This document shows, piece by piece, positions 1-6,021 of a stretch of DNA of 13,146 nucleotides. Within the stretch, counting starts at the first letter, position 1. Each line of letters starts with the position of its first letter. Below the pieces are notes generated by a model. That model made no database searches. It was given only the letters and a program-made list of their open reading frames with translations, and was not told where the DNA came from. Made by a program: the position numbers and the translations under genes. The DNA is taken from NCBI GenBank assembly GCA_003501365.1, contig DNPP01000433.1, positions 1 through 13,146 of the forward strand, written 5' to 3'. The DNA is from Bacillota bacterium. Its GTDB lineage: Bacteria > Bacillota > UBA4882 > UBA8346.

Positions 1-87
1 AAAAATAATTTAAAAGGGCTGCATACAAGGGGTATTTTTTTTCTGCCGAATTTCTATAACTTTAAATATTTTCTGGAATATTTATTA

Positions 88-627
88 TTATCCCGCTATT
101 CGGGCGGTTAACAGCTTTTGATATTTAACCTCTTTAAGCTCCATTAAAATAATATCCTTCCAGCCTTCCTCGGAGCGGCTCAAAACGCCGATTGGTTTAA
201 AACCATTTTTTATATAACACTGAATCGCCCGTTTATTAAAACTATAAACTCGTAAATAAATCCGGCCAAAATTTTTGATTCGAAAAACATAATCTAAAAT
301 TAAACGGACGGCTTCACTTCCAAAGCCTTTACCCCAAAATTCTTTCTCCCCGATGCGAATCCGTAACTCAGCTTCACGTTTTGTCCAACAAATATGATCC
401 AATTCCATGTCACCGATCAGATAGCCATCTCTCGTTTCGATGGCAAAAATTTGATAATGCCGTTCCGGAACGTTCTCCGTATACCATCGTTCTAAATGGA
501 TGAGGTTATCTGGTAAGGTACAATCGACAAAAGTTTGAATCTCAGCATCACGGTTCCATAAAACCATTCGTGGTAAATCTCGGATTTGTAATGGCCTTAA
601 TTGAATATTACTCCCGATTAGTTCCAT
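88..627 (-). CDS. GNAT-family N-acetyltransferase (RimJ/RimL-like)
   Basis: This 179-residue protein looks like a single-domain acetyl-CoA-dependent N-acetyltransferase of the RimJ/RimL-like branch. The N-terminus (IQLRPLQIRDLPRMVLWNRD, residues 8-27) is the usual first strand and helix. The acetyl-CoA pyrophosphate-binding motif A is at about 88-115, with EFWGKGFGSEA at 96-106 forming the expected glycine-rich loop. The C-terminal part (NKRAIQCYIKNGFKPIG, 131-147) is the typical N-x-x-A-x-x-x-Y-x-x-x-G-F motif B. The substrate cannot be told: ribosomal protein termini, polyamines, antibiotics and other small amines are all acetylated by relatives. The start is an ATG with AGGAGG five bases upstream. 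It is the last gene on the left, 174 bp downstream of ymdB, and may have its own promoter (a TATAAT-like box lies about 110 bp upstream). No clear terminator is seen in positions 1-87. Family is well supported, function is not. Confidence 0.88.
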   Translation of the reverse strand: MELIGSNIQLRPLQIRDLPRMVLWNRDAEIQTFVDCTLPDNLIHLERWYTENVPERHYQIFAIETRDGYLIGDMELDHICWTKREAELRIRIGEKEFWGKGFGSEAVRLILDYVFRIKNFGRIYLRVYSFNKRAIQCYIKNGFKPIGVLSRSEEGWKDIILMELKEVKYQKLLTARIAG

Positions 628-737
628 GATTTCCTCCTGCGTAATGTTAGTACCATGAAAGCTGCAATATTTGCTGCCTAGCCAGGATGGTTTATGGAAC
701 TAATCTTTCTTGCTCTTTGATATTTTCCCTTTAAGCA

Positions 738-743
738 ATTATA
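738..743 (-). promoter_or_regulatory. possible -10 box upstream of the GNAT gene
   Basis: On the minus strand a perfect TATAAT hexamer lies in the 174-bp gap between ymdB and the acetyltransferase gene, about 110 bases before the start codon. No convincing -35 hexamer is found at 16-18 bases. Read-through from ymdB is the alternative, since no strong terminator is seen after ymdB. This is a weak call. Confidence 0.3.
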
Positions 744-801
744 GCCAAGTTATTCCCCTAAATGGAAGGGATTCAGAATCTACTTTCTAGGTTGACATAA
801 T

Positions 802-1587
802 TTAAGGAACAATTGTCCGTCGAATCCTGCGGATAGAAATTGCTTTTCCATCATCCTCAATTTCCATGATTACTGCATTAAGTTCGATAGGACCGCCTGC
901 TACTTCAAAACGAGCCGGCAGATGCGAAATAAACTTTTTAATCACTATTTCCGTCGTTATTCCCAGTACGGAGTTGGTCGGACCGGTCATGCCAACATCA
1001 GTGATATAAGCGGTTCCCTTGGGTAAAATTCGTTCATCCGCAGTGGTAATATGGGTGTGGGTACCGAGCACCGCCGATGCTTGCCCGTCCAGATACCAAC
1101 CCAATGCGGCCTTCTCCGAAGTTGCCTCAGCATGAATATCAATGATAATAAGCGGAGTTTTTCGCCGAATATCGGCAATACATTCCATTGCGGTTTGAAA
1201 AGGACAGGCCAGGGGCTCCAAAAAGACTTGTCCCAGGATATTGACCACGCCCACCGGGAATCCTTTTGAACTCTGGGCTATGTAATAGCCTTCTCCGGGA
1301 GTGCCCCCAGGATAATTAGCCGGTCGGATCACACGTCTTTCGCGCTCCAGCACTTGATAGATTTCTTTATTATCCCAGGTATGATTGCCCATGGTGATGA
1401 CATCAACTCCGGCAGTGAGCAACTCCTGACAAATTTCCTGATTAATACCGAATCCACCGGCAGAATTTTCGCCATTGGCGATTACCAGATCAATACTCTC
1501 CTGATTAATCAGCTCCGGCAAACAGGTTTTAATAATCCTGCGGCCCGGCCGACCGATGATATCACCGATAAAAAGTATCTTTAACAA
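802..1587 (-). CDS. ymdB: YmdB-family metallophosphoesterase (cyclic nucleotide phosphodiesterase)
   Basis: This 261-residue protein is a full-length member of the YmdB family of dinuclear-metal phosphodiesterases. In Bacillus subtilis YmdB hydrolyses cyclic nucleotides in vitro and is needed for the switch between motile cells and biofilm. The metal ligands are all present: D9 in GDIIGRPGR, E40-N41 in ANGEN, N68-H69 in MGNHTWDN, H152 in IDIHAEATSEK, and H177/H179 in GTHTHITTADE. The start is a TTG codon (plus-strand caa at 1585-1587) giving MLKILFIGDIIGRPG, which matches the family N-terminus. GGAGG lies five bases upstream and no better ATG exists. The TTG start suggests modest translation. 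In many Firmicutes ymdB follows rny directly. Here an uncharacterised gene, a terminator and a repeat-rich 473-bp gap intervene, so ymdB probably has a separate transcript, although I see no clear promoter. Confidence 0.95.
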   Translation of the reverse strand: MLKILFIGDIIGRPGRRIIKTCLPELINQESIDLVIANGENSAGGFGINQEICQELLTAGVDVITMGNHTWDNKEIYQVLERERRVIRPANYPGGTPGEGYYIAQSSKGFPVGVVNILGQVFLEPLACPFQTAMECIADIRRKTPLIIIDIHAEATSEKAALGWYLDGQASAVLGTHTHITTADERILPKGTAYITDVGMTGPTNSVLGITTEIVIKKFISHLPARFEVAGGPIELNAVIMEIEDDGKAISIRRIRRTIVP

Positions 1588-1603
1588 AATAGCCTCCAGT
1601 TCT

Positions 1604-1628
1604 TCCTCTGTCTCTGTGCCTCTGTGGT
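1604..1628. repeat. imperfect 8-bp tandem repeat (CTCTGTGY-like)
   Basis: The stretch 1604-1628 reads as about three imperfect copies of an eight-base unit on the plus strand (CTCTGTGC, CTCTGTGG and a shortened CTCTGTCT). On the minus strand this is a CACAGAGG-type purine-rich run ending about 15 bases before the ymdB ribosome-binding site, so it would be in the ymdB mRNA leader. Similar CTCTGTG runs occur as dispersed intergenic repeats in various bacteria (from memory, not checked). Confidence 0.55.
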
Positions 1629-1700
1629 CAATAATGATCCAGGAGACACACGCCTAAATATGCTCGAAAGGCCCAAAGATTAAACCATTTTTATTCTCTC

Positions 1701-1998
1701 TCTTGCCCCCGGCTGGCCGGGCGGGGGATCTATTGCTACAGGATAAGGGTTAGGCGCCTTTAGAACGCTTATTTGACCTAACCCTGGCCCTTCCCCTTGG
1801 ATGTAATTCTGAATGCCGGTTCAAGTGGAAGGGTAACCGATGCCTCCGCAGTCCAAAAGCTTTTTGAAATCAACGGCTAGGGTTACCCTTCCACCTGACA
1901 AGACCCGCATATCAACGCTTCCCGGGGGAAGGGCAAGGGTTAGGTAACGTAGGCATCCTGTTCCATTTTCATCCCTTCGCTTGCCCCGGCTAGCCGAA
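1701..1998. repeat. composite intergenic repeat with nested inverted repeats
   Basis: Most of the 473-bp gap between ymdB and the next gene is a repeat mosaic with no gene in it. An outer inverted pair lies at 1777-1796 and 1925-1944 (CCTAACCCTGGCCCTTCCCC against its reverse complement, 19 of 20 matching). An inner pair lies at 1822-1838 and 1881-1897 (16 of 17 matching), centred on AAAAGCTTTT at 1855-1864. A third copy of the outer end (AAGGGTTAGG, 1745-1754) could pair instead with 1777-1785. The two margins carry a direct repeat, CTTGCCCCCGGCTGGCC at about 1703-1719 and CTTGCCCCGGCTAGCC at about 1980-1995, each with its own GGC/GCC palindrome. There is no transposase and no target-site duplication I can define. 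It looks like a REP/MITE-type non-coding element or nested insertions. Confidence 0.7.
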
Positions 1999-2004
1999 AT
2001 CTAG

Positions 2005-2040
2005 AAGAAAGACCATTGATCCAAATCAATGGTCTTTCTT
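2005..2040 (-). terminator. strong hairpin terminator downstream of the rny-linked gene
   Basis: A perfect 16-bp stem (2005-2020 with 2025-2040, core GACCATTGAT/ATCAATGGTC) closes a 4-base loop, with a T-rich tail (TTTCTTCT) on the minus strand. It begins about 20 bases past the stop codon of the uncharacterised acidic-protein gene and should end the rny-side transcript before ymdB. The stem is symmetrical and could also work on the plus strand. Confidence 0.85.
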
Positions 2041-2060
2041 TAGTAAAAAATTTATACCTA

Positions 2061-2603
2061 TTATTTGTGTAAATTAGCCCGATTAAATACTAATACTCGC
2101 CCTTCTTCCCGAAAACCGATCAAGCGTTTCTCCTGACGGGAATCTTTCAAATCTTCCAGCATGTGCTCGATCATTTCTTCTTGAAGGACGGCGTCTTCTT
2201 CCTGTAAGGTATCATCTTGGTCCAGCAATAAATATTCTTCGAACGATTCCCGGATGATCCCAGTAATTAAAGCGATTTCTTCTTGGGTTAACGACTCAAT
2301 ATTACGCACAATTTCCAAGAATGTCAAACCATCGTATTCAGCATAATTAACTTCAATAGTGCCCGTTTCTGATTCTCGGCCTTGCAATTGAGTCATATTA
2401 TTCAAGCTAAGCAGTAGTTTATCTTTAAACGGTTCGAACTCTTCCTTGGTTAATGATTTAATGAGCACAAACGAGAATAACAAAGTCTTTTGGCCGGGAT
2501 CAAAACGGACCGAACCGAGCTCCGGATATCTTACCAGTAAAAAAGCAATAAGACTCATGGAGTTAGAGAAGGATTCTCCCTCTTTCCAGAAGATGCCTTT
2601 CAT
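2061..2603 (-). CDS. uncharacterised acidic protein encoded next to RNase Y
   Basis: I do not recognise a named domain in this 180-residue protein. It has no signal peptide or membrane segment and should be cytosolic. The N-terminal half (about 1-90) mixes hydrophobic and charged stretches and looks folded (MKGIFWKEGE, LIAFLLVRYPELGSVRFDPG). Residues about 105-155 are strongly acidic and helical (EEYLLLDQDDTLQEEDAVLQ, then EEMIEHMLEDLKD). The C-terminus returns to a beta-like segment (RLIGFREEGRVLVFNRANL). The start is an ATG with GGGAGG four bases upstream. It lies 77 bp downstream of rny on the same strand, and a TATAAT box sits in that gap. From memory, similar acidic proteins occur beside rny in other spore-forming clostridia, but this was not checked. 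A role with RNase Y or YmdB is inference from position only. Confidence 0.85.
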   Translation of the reverse strand: MKGIFWKEGESFSNSMSLIAFLLVRYPELGSVRFDPGQKTLLFSFVLIKSLTKEEFEPFKDKLLLSLNNMTQLQGRESETGTIEVNYAEYDGLTFLEIVRNIESLTQEEIALITGIIRESFEEYLLLDQDDTLQEEDAVLQEEMIEHMLEDLKDSRQEKRLIGFREEGRVLVFNRANLHK

Positions 2604-2641
2604 GATTCCTCCCCCTTCCAGAAATATAATTAGTTCTTATT

Positions 2642-2672
2642 ATTATAGCGGTTACCCTACTTCAAAGTGCAA
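2642..2672 (-). promoter_or_regulatory. possible promoter in front of the acidic-protein gene
   Basis: On the minus strand TTGCAC (plus 2667-2672) is followed after 19 bases by a perfect TATAAT (plus 2642-2647), in the short gap after rny. The -10 is ideal but the spacer is two bases longer than usual, so activity is uncertain. No terminator is seen after rny, so co-transcription with rny is equally possible. Confidence 0.35.
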
Positions 2673-2680
2673 AAACGTTA

Positions 2681-4204
2681 TCATTTGGCATACTCAACCG
2701 CTCTTGTCTCCCGTATTACAGTGACTTTAATCTGACCGGGATATTCCAGTTCTTCCTCAATCCTCTTTACAATCTCACGGGCTATTTTAACGGAATTCAG
2801 ATCATCCACCCGATCTGGTTTTACCATAATCCGAATTTCGCGACCGGCTTGAATTGCATAAGCTTTTTCAACACCTTCAAAGGAATCAGCGATATTCTCC
2901 AGCTTCTCCAGCCGTTTGATGTAAGTCTCCAATGTCTCACGCCGCGCGCCGGGTCGGGCTGCCGAAACAGCGTCACAAGCTTGCACTAATACGGCCTCAA
3001 CAGTGTTAGCTTCAACATCGCCATGATGGGCAGCAATCGCATTGACCACCGCAAAACTCTCGCGGTATTTCTTAGCCAAGTCAGCTCCAATCGTAACATG
3101 CGGTCCTTCAATTTCATGATTTACCGCCTTACCAATGTCATGAAGTAAACCGGCTCGCTTGGCTAAATTAATATCTGCGCCCAGTTCGCCTGCCATTAAT
3201 CCGCATAAGTGAGCAACTTCAATCGAGTGTTGTAAAACATTCTGGCCATAACTGGTACGGTATTTTAGCCTACCCAACAACTTGATGATTTCAATATGAA
3301 TACCATGAATCCCAGTCTCAAAGGTGGCTCTTTCTCCTTCTTCCTTAATGATGGCCTCAACTTCTTTTTGAGATTTTTCCACCATCTCTTCGATCCGGGC
3401 CGGATGAATCCGGCCATCTACGATTAATTTTTCCAAAGCCAGCCGGGCCACTTCACGGCGAATCGGGTCAAATCCGGATAAAATAACCGCTTCCGGGGTA
3501 TCGTCAATAATCAGGTCGATTCCGGTTAAGGTTTCCAATGCCCGAATATTGCGACCCTCTCGCCCAATAATTCTGCCTTTCATTTCATCATTCGGCAAAG
3601 CCACGACTGACACAGTGGCCTCAGTCACATGATCGGCGGCGCATCTTTGAATTGCCAGCGAAATAATCTCCCGTGCTTTTCGGTCTGATTCCTCTTTTGC
3701 TTTGGATTCCAGCTCACGAATTTTAATGGCAATTTCTTGTTGGACTTCTTCTTCAACATCCTTTAATAAAAGTGTTTTGGCTTCTTCACTGCTGAGTCCC
3801 GAAATACGTTCCAATTCATGACGATGTCTTTGATGCGTCTCTTGAAGTTCGGTTTTTAACTTTTCAACTTCGCCCTCTTTTTTGGCGAGTGTTTCTTCCT
3901 TTTTCTCAATTATCTCTGATTTTCGATCCAGTGATTCTTCTTTTTGTAATAAACGTTTCTCTAGTCTTTGAATATCGGCACGGCGTTCCCGGTTTTCCCG
4001 TTCCAGCTCGTTCTTTACCTTTAATGCTTCTTCTTTAGCCTCTAATAAGGCTTCTCTTTTAATCGACTCAACTTCTTTTTTGGCATCATCCATAAGTTTG
4101 CGAGCATTTTCTTTGGCTGACTGTAATTTAAACATGCCATAAAGAATCGCGCCTAAATAACCCACAATTAAACCGCTTATAACGGCTATAATTAGCCCAA
4201 TCAT
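2681..4204 (-). CDS. rny: ribonuclease Y
   Basis: This 507-residue protein is RNase Y (YmdA), the membrane-anchored endoribonuclease that starts decay of many mRNAs in Firmicutes. The domain order is complete: one N-terminal membrane helix (about 2-24), a long charged coiled coil (about 28-175), a KH RNA-binding domain (about 195-260) with the GxxG motif in GRIIGREGRNI (210-220), and an HD metal-dependent hydrolase domain (about 325-425) with H326 in LQHSIEV and the H355-D356 pair in LLHDIGK. Length is close to the 520 residues of the Bacillus enzyme. The start is ATG with GGGGGTGA just upstream. A terminator after recX separates it from the recA-recX transcript. Its own leader contains a 7-bp hairpin. 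The acidic-protein gene lies 77 bp downstream, with ymdB further on, the classical ymdA-ymdB linkage. Confidence 0.98.
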   Translation of the reverse strand: MIGLIIAVISGLIVGYLGAILYGMFKLQSAKENARKLMDDAKKEVESIKREALLEAKEEALKVKNELERENRERRADIQRLEKRLLQKEESLDRKSEIIEKKEETLAKKEGEVEKLKTELQETHQRHRHELERISGLSSEEAKTLLLKDVEEEVQQEIAIKIRELESKAKEESDRKAREIISLAIQRCAADHVTEATVSVVALPNDEMKGRIIGREGRNIRALETLTGIDLIIDDTPEAVILSGFDPIRREVARLALEKLIVDGRIHPARIEEMVEKSQKEVEAIIKEEGERATFETGIHGIHIEIIKLLGRLKYRTSYGQNVLQHSIEVAHLCGLMAGELGADINLAKRAGLLHDIGKAVNHEIEGPHVTIGADLAKKYRESFAVVNAIAAHHGDVEANTVEAVLVQACDAVSAARPGARRETLETYIKRLEKLENIADSFEGVEKAYAIQAGREIRIMVKPDRVDDLNSVKIAREIVKRIEEELEYPGQIKVTVIRETRAVEYAK

Positions 4205-4237
4205 AATTCACCCCCAAATATTTTTTAAATTCAAAAT

Positions 4238-4257
4238 GACTTCATCAAATTGAAGTC
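4238..4257 (-). other. hairpin in the rny 5' leader
   Basis: A perfect inverted repeat GACTTCA/TGAAGTC with a 6-base loop lies about 35 bases upstream of the rny start codon, on the transcribed strand. It lacks a U-run and is too AU-rich and short to be a good terminator. It could be an mRNA-stability or protein-binding element in the leader, or a dyad operator. No function can be assigned. Confidence 0.5.
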
Positions 4258-4297
4258 GTGCATATCAAATTTCATTGAGATAAAGGAAAAAAGAATA

Positions 4298-4325
4298 CAA
4301 AACAAGCCGAGTAAGAACTCGGCTT
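4298..4325 (-). terminator. rho-independent terminator after recX
   Basis: On the minus strand an 8-bp stem AAGCCGAG/CTCGGCTT (4304-4311 with 4318-4325, 6-base loop) is followed by GTTTTGTATTC and then a T-run. It starts about 45 bases after the recX stop codon and should end the recA-recX transcript before rny. Confidence 0.8.
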
Positions 4326-4371
4326 TTGTTCTATCCTCCGGAGTTTATTGTAAACTTTTTTAAATACGGTG

Positions 4372-4824
4372 TCAAGTAGGATCTATGCCAGGAAAACAAT
4401 GGTGAACGGTATTTTCGGAAAAGCCAGCTCTCACCAAAAAAGCCCACATTTTCCGCAAATTAACTTGAGAGTTCGCTTTTTTTTGCAGTAATTGCTGAGC
4501 AATCCGTAGCTCTTGTTCCTCTGGATAAAGAGTGTTTAATAATTCCCCCGCCAGATCTTTCGGCAAACCAAGATTTTCCAAATCAAGTCTGGTATAAGCA
4601 CGACTTTTCAATCGTGTTTGGAGTTGCTTAATCCGGTTTATAGCAAACTCGCGGTCGTTTATATAGTGCCAATTTCTTAAAGAATGAAGGCATTCGGCAA
4701 CCTCTGTCCGGTCGAAACCTACTGTTACCAGCTTATCAGCCAAATTTTTTTCGCTATAAGCCTTGCGGCTTAAAAGCTTTACCGCTTCATCCACCGCATT
4801 TGAAAGCCCGGAATGCGCTGTCAT
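4372..4824 (-). CDS. recX: RecX-family regulator of RecA
   Basis: This 150-residue protein is a RecX homologue, a small all-helical protein that binds RecA filaments and modulates their activity. It has the repeated three-helix pattern of the family: AVDEAVKLLSRKAYSEKNLADKL near the N-terminus (about 10-32), the conserved LRNWHYINDREFAINRI segment (49-65), and further helical repeats to residue 145. The length fits the shorter RecX proteins. The start ATG overlaps the recA stop codon in an ATGA arrangement (4821-4824), so it is probably translated by coupling to recA and shares its SOS promoter. The product name relies on weak sequence conservation plus very strong context, since recA-recX is a common gene pair. 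A terminator follows. Confidence 0.92.
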   Translation of the reverse strand: MTAHSGLSNAVDEAVKLLSRKAYSEKNLADKLVTVGFDRTEVAECLHSLRNWHYINDREFAINRIKQLQTRLKSRAYTRLDLENLGLPKDLAGELLNTLYPEEQELRIAQQLLQKKANSQVNLRKMWAFLVRAGFSENTVHHCFPGIDPT

Positions 4825-5906
4825 TTGCCCTTAGCCGGAGCCGCCTCTTTGGTAACCGCCGTCTCTTTAGAAGCGGTGGCGGTTCCATTTCCGGCAGTCG
4901 GAGTGCCTTCACTGATTAATCCTACCGCCAGCCGGACTTTCCGTTCAATTTCGCTCAATAAAGTAGGATCTTTTTTCAAAAAATCTCTGGCATTATCACG
5001 GCCCTGCCCAATACGGTTCTCCCCGTATGAAAACCAAGCTCCGCTTTTATTGACAATATTCTGATCAACCGCCATATCTAAAATGCATCCGGCTTTGGAG
5101 ATTCCTTCGCCGTATAAAATATCGAATTCCCCTTCTTTAAAGGGCGGAGCGACTTTATTTTTTACTACTTTAGCTTTGGTGCGGGTACCGATAATATCGG
5201 TGCCTTGCTTGAGCGTTTCCACTTTACGAATCTCCAGCCTTACAGAAGCATAAAACTTAAGAGCCCGGCCACCGGGAGTAACCTCCGGATTACCGAACAT
5301 GACACCGACTTTTTCACGGATTTGATTGATAAAGATCGTCACCGTATTGGATTTACTGATTACTGCAGTCAACTTACGCAGAGCTTGCGACATCAATCGA
5401 GCTTGCAGGCCAACATGGGCATCGCCCATCTCTCCTTCGATTTCGGCCTGAGGGGTAAGGGCGGCTACCGAATCGATGATAATCAAATCAACTGCATTGC
5501 TGCGGATCAAGGCCTCACAGATCTCCAAAGCCTGTTCACCGGTGTCCGGTTGGGAGATTAATAAATTATCAATATCGACTCCAAGTCTCTTGGCATATAA
5601 GGGGTCCAGTGCATGCTCGGCATCGATAAAAGCTACAATCCCGTTTAACTTTTGAGCCTCTGCCGCCATATGAAGAGCAACCGTTGTTTTACCGGAAGAC
5701 TCCGGTCCATAGATCTCAACAATCCTACCACGTGGAATTCCCCCTACTCCCAAGGCCAAATCAAGTGAAAGGGCGCCGGTTGGTATTGTTTCAATATTTA
5801 ATTTGTCGGCGGATTCCCCCAACTTCATAATCGAACCCTTGCCGAATTGCTTCTCGATCTGTAACAAGGCTACTTCCAAGGACTTTTGCTTATCATTATT
5901 CGCCAT
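4821..5906 (-). CDS. recA: recombinase RecA
   Basis: This is RecA, the ATP-dependent strand-exchange protein of homologous recombination that also triggers LexA self-cleavage in the SOS response. It has 361 residues with the start used here. Visible motifs are the N-terminal KQKSLEVALLQIEKQFGKGS, Walker A GPESSGKT (67-74), catalytic E97 in DAEHALD, Walker B LIIIDS (141-146), the L2 loop region beginning near FINQIREKVG (192-201), and the GGRALKFYASVR segment (212-223). The frame is open to an earlier ATG at 5931-5933, but that ATG lies inside the LexA box and has no ribosome-binding site. The ATG at 5906 has GTGAGG about nine bases upstream and gives the family N-terminus. The C-terminal tail (from about 334) is rich in Ala, Thr and Lys, unlike the acidic tail of E. 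coli RecA. Confidence 0.98.
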   Translation of the reverse strand: MANNDKQKSLEVALLQIEKQFGKGSIMKLGESADKLNIETIPTGALSLDLALGVGGIPRGRIVEIYGPESSGKTTVALHMAAEAQKLNGIVAFIDAEHALDPLYAKRLGVDIDNLLISQPDTGEQALEICEALIRSNAVDLIIIDSVAALTPQAEIEGEMGDAHVGLQARLMSQALRKLTAVISKSNTVTIFINQIREKVGVMFGNPEVTPGGRALKFYASVRLEIRKVETLKQGTDIIGTRTKAKVVKNKVAPPFKEGEFDILYGEGISKAGCILDMAVDQNIVNKSGAWFSYGENRIGQGRDNARDFLKKDPTLLSEIERKVRLAVGLISEGTPTAGNGTATASKETAVTKEAAPAKGK

Positions 5907-5926
5907 CAAATTATTCCTCACTTTAC

Positions 5927-5940
5927 CAAACATTTGTTCT
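5927..5940 (-). promoter_or_regulatory. LexA (SOS) operator of recA
   Basis: On the minus strand the 14-mer AGAACAAATGTTTG matches the Gram-positive LexA/DinR box CGAACRNRYGTTYG at 12 of 14 positions or better, including the GAAC and GTTT half-sites with a four-base centre. It begins five bases after the -10 box and so covers the expected transcription start, an ideal repressing position. It supports LexA control of recA and, through coupling, recX. LexA itself is not encoded in the window. Confidence 0.85.
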
Positions 5941-5945
5941 ACACC

Positions 5946-5974
5946 AGTATATCAAACAGTTAGTCTTCTGTCAA
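5946..5974 (-). promoter_or_regulatory. sigma-A promoter of recA-recX
   Basis: The minus strand shows a perfect TTGACA (plus 5969-5974), a 17-base spacer and TATACT (plus 5946-5951), differing from consensus in one base. It lies about 40-65 bases upstream of the recA start codon used here and just after cinA ends, so recA need not depend on cinA transcription. Confidence 0.92.
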
Positions 5975-6021
5975 TTTGAACATTTTATCCCGGAAAATTA
6001 AAATTCGCTAAAGTCGCATGA

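Noticed and set aside
65..82. AATATT/AATATT inverted repeat downstream of the GNAT gene as a terminator
   Set aside because: The stem is only six A-T pairs with no G-C pairs or clear T-tail on the minus strand, too weak to call.
1701..1998. CRISPR array or insertion sequence in the repeat-rich gap
   Set aside because: Repeat copies are too few, differ in orientation and are not regularly spaced, and there is no transposase frame or cas gene.
5205..5561. Plus-strand open frame of 118 codons opposite recA
   Set aside because: It is antisense to a highly conserved gene, resembles no known protein, and has no ribosome-binding site or promoter that I can see. The same holds for the other plus-strand frames opposite ymdB, cinA, galM and the liv genes.
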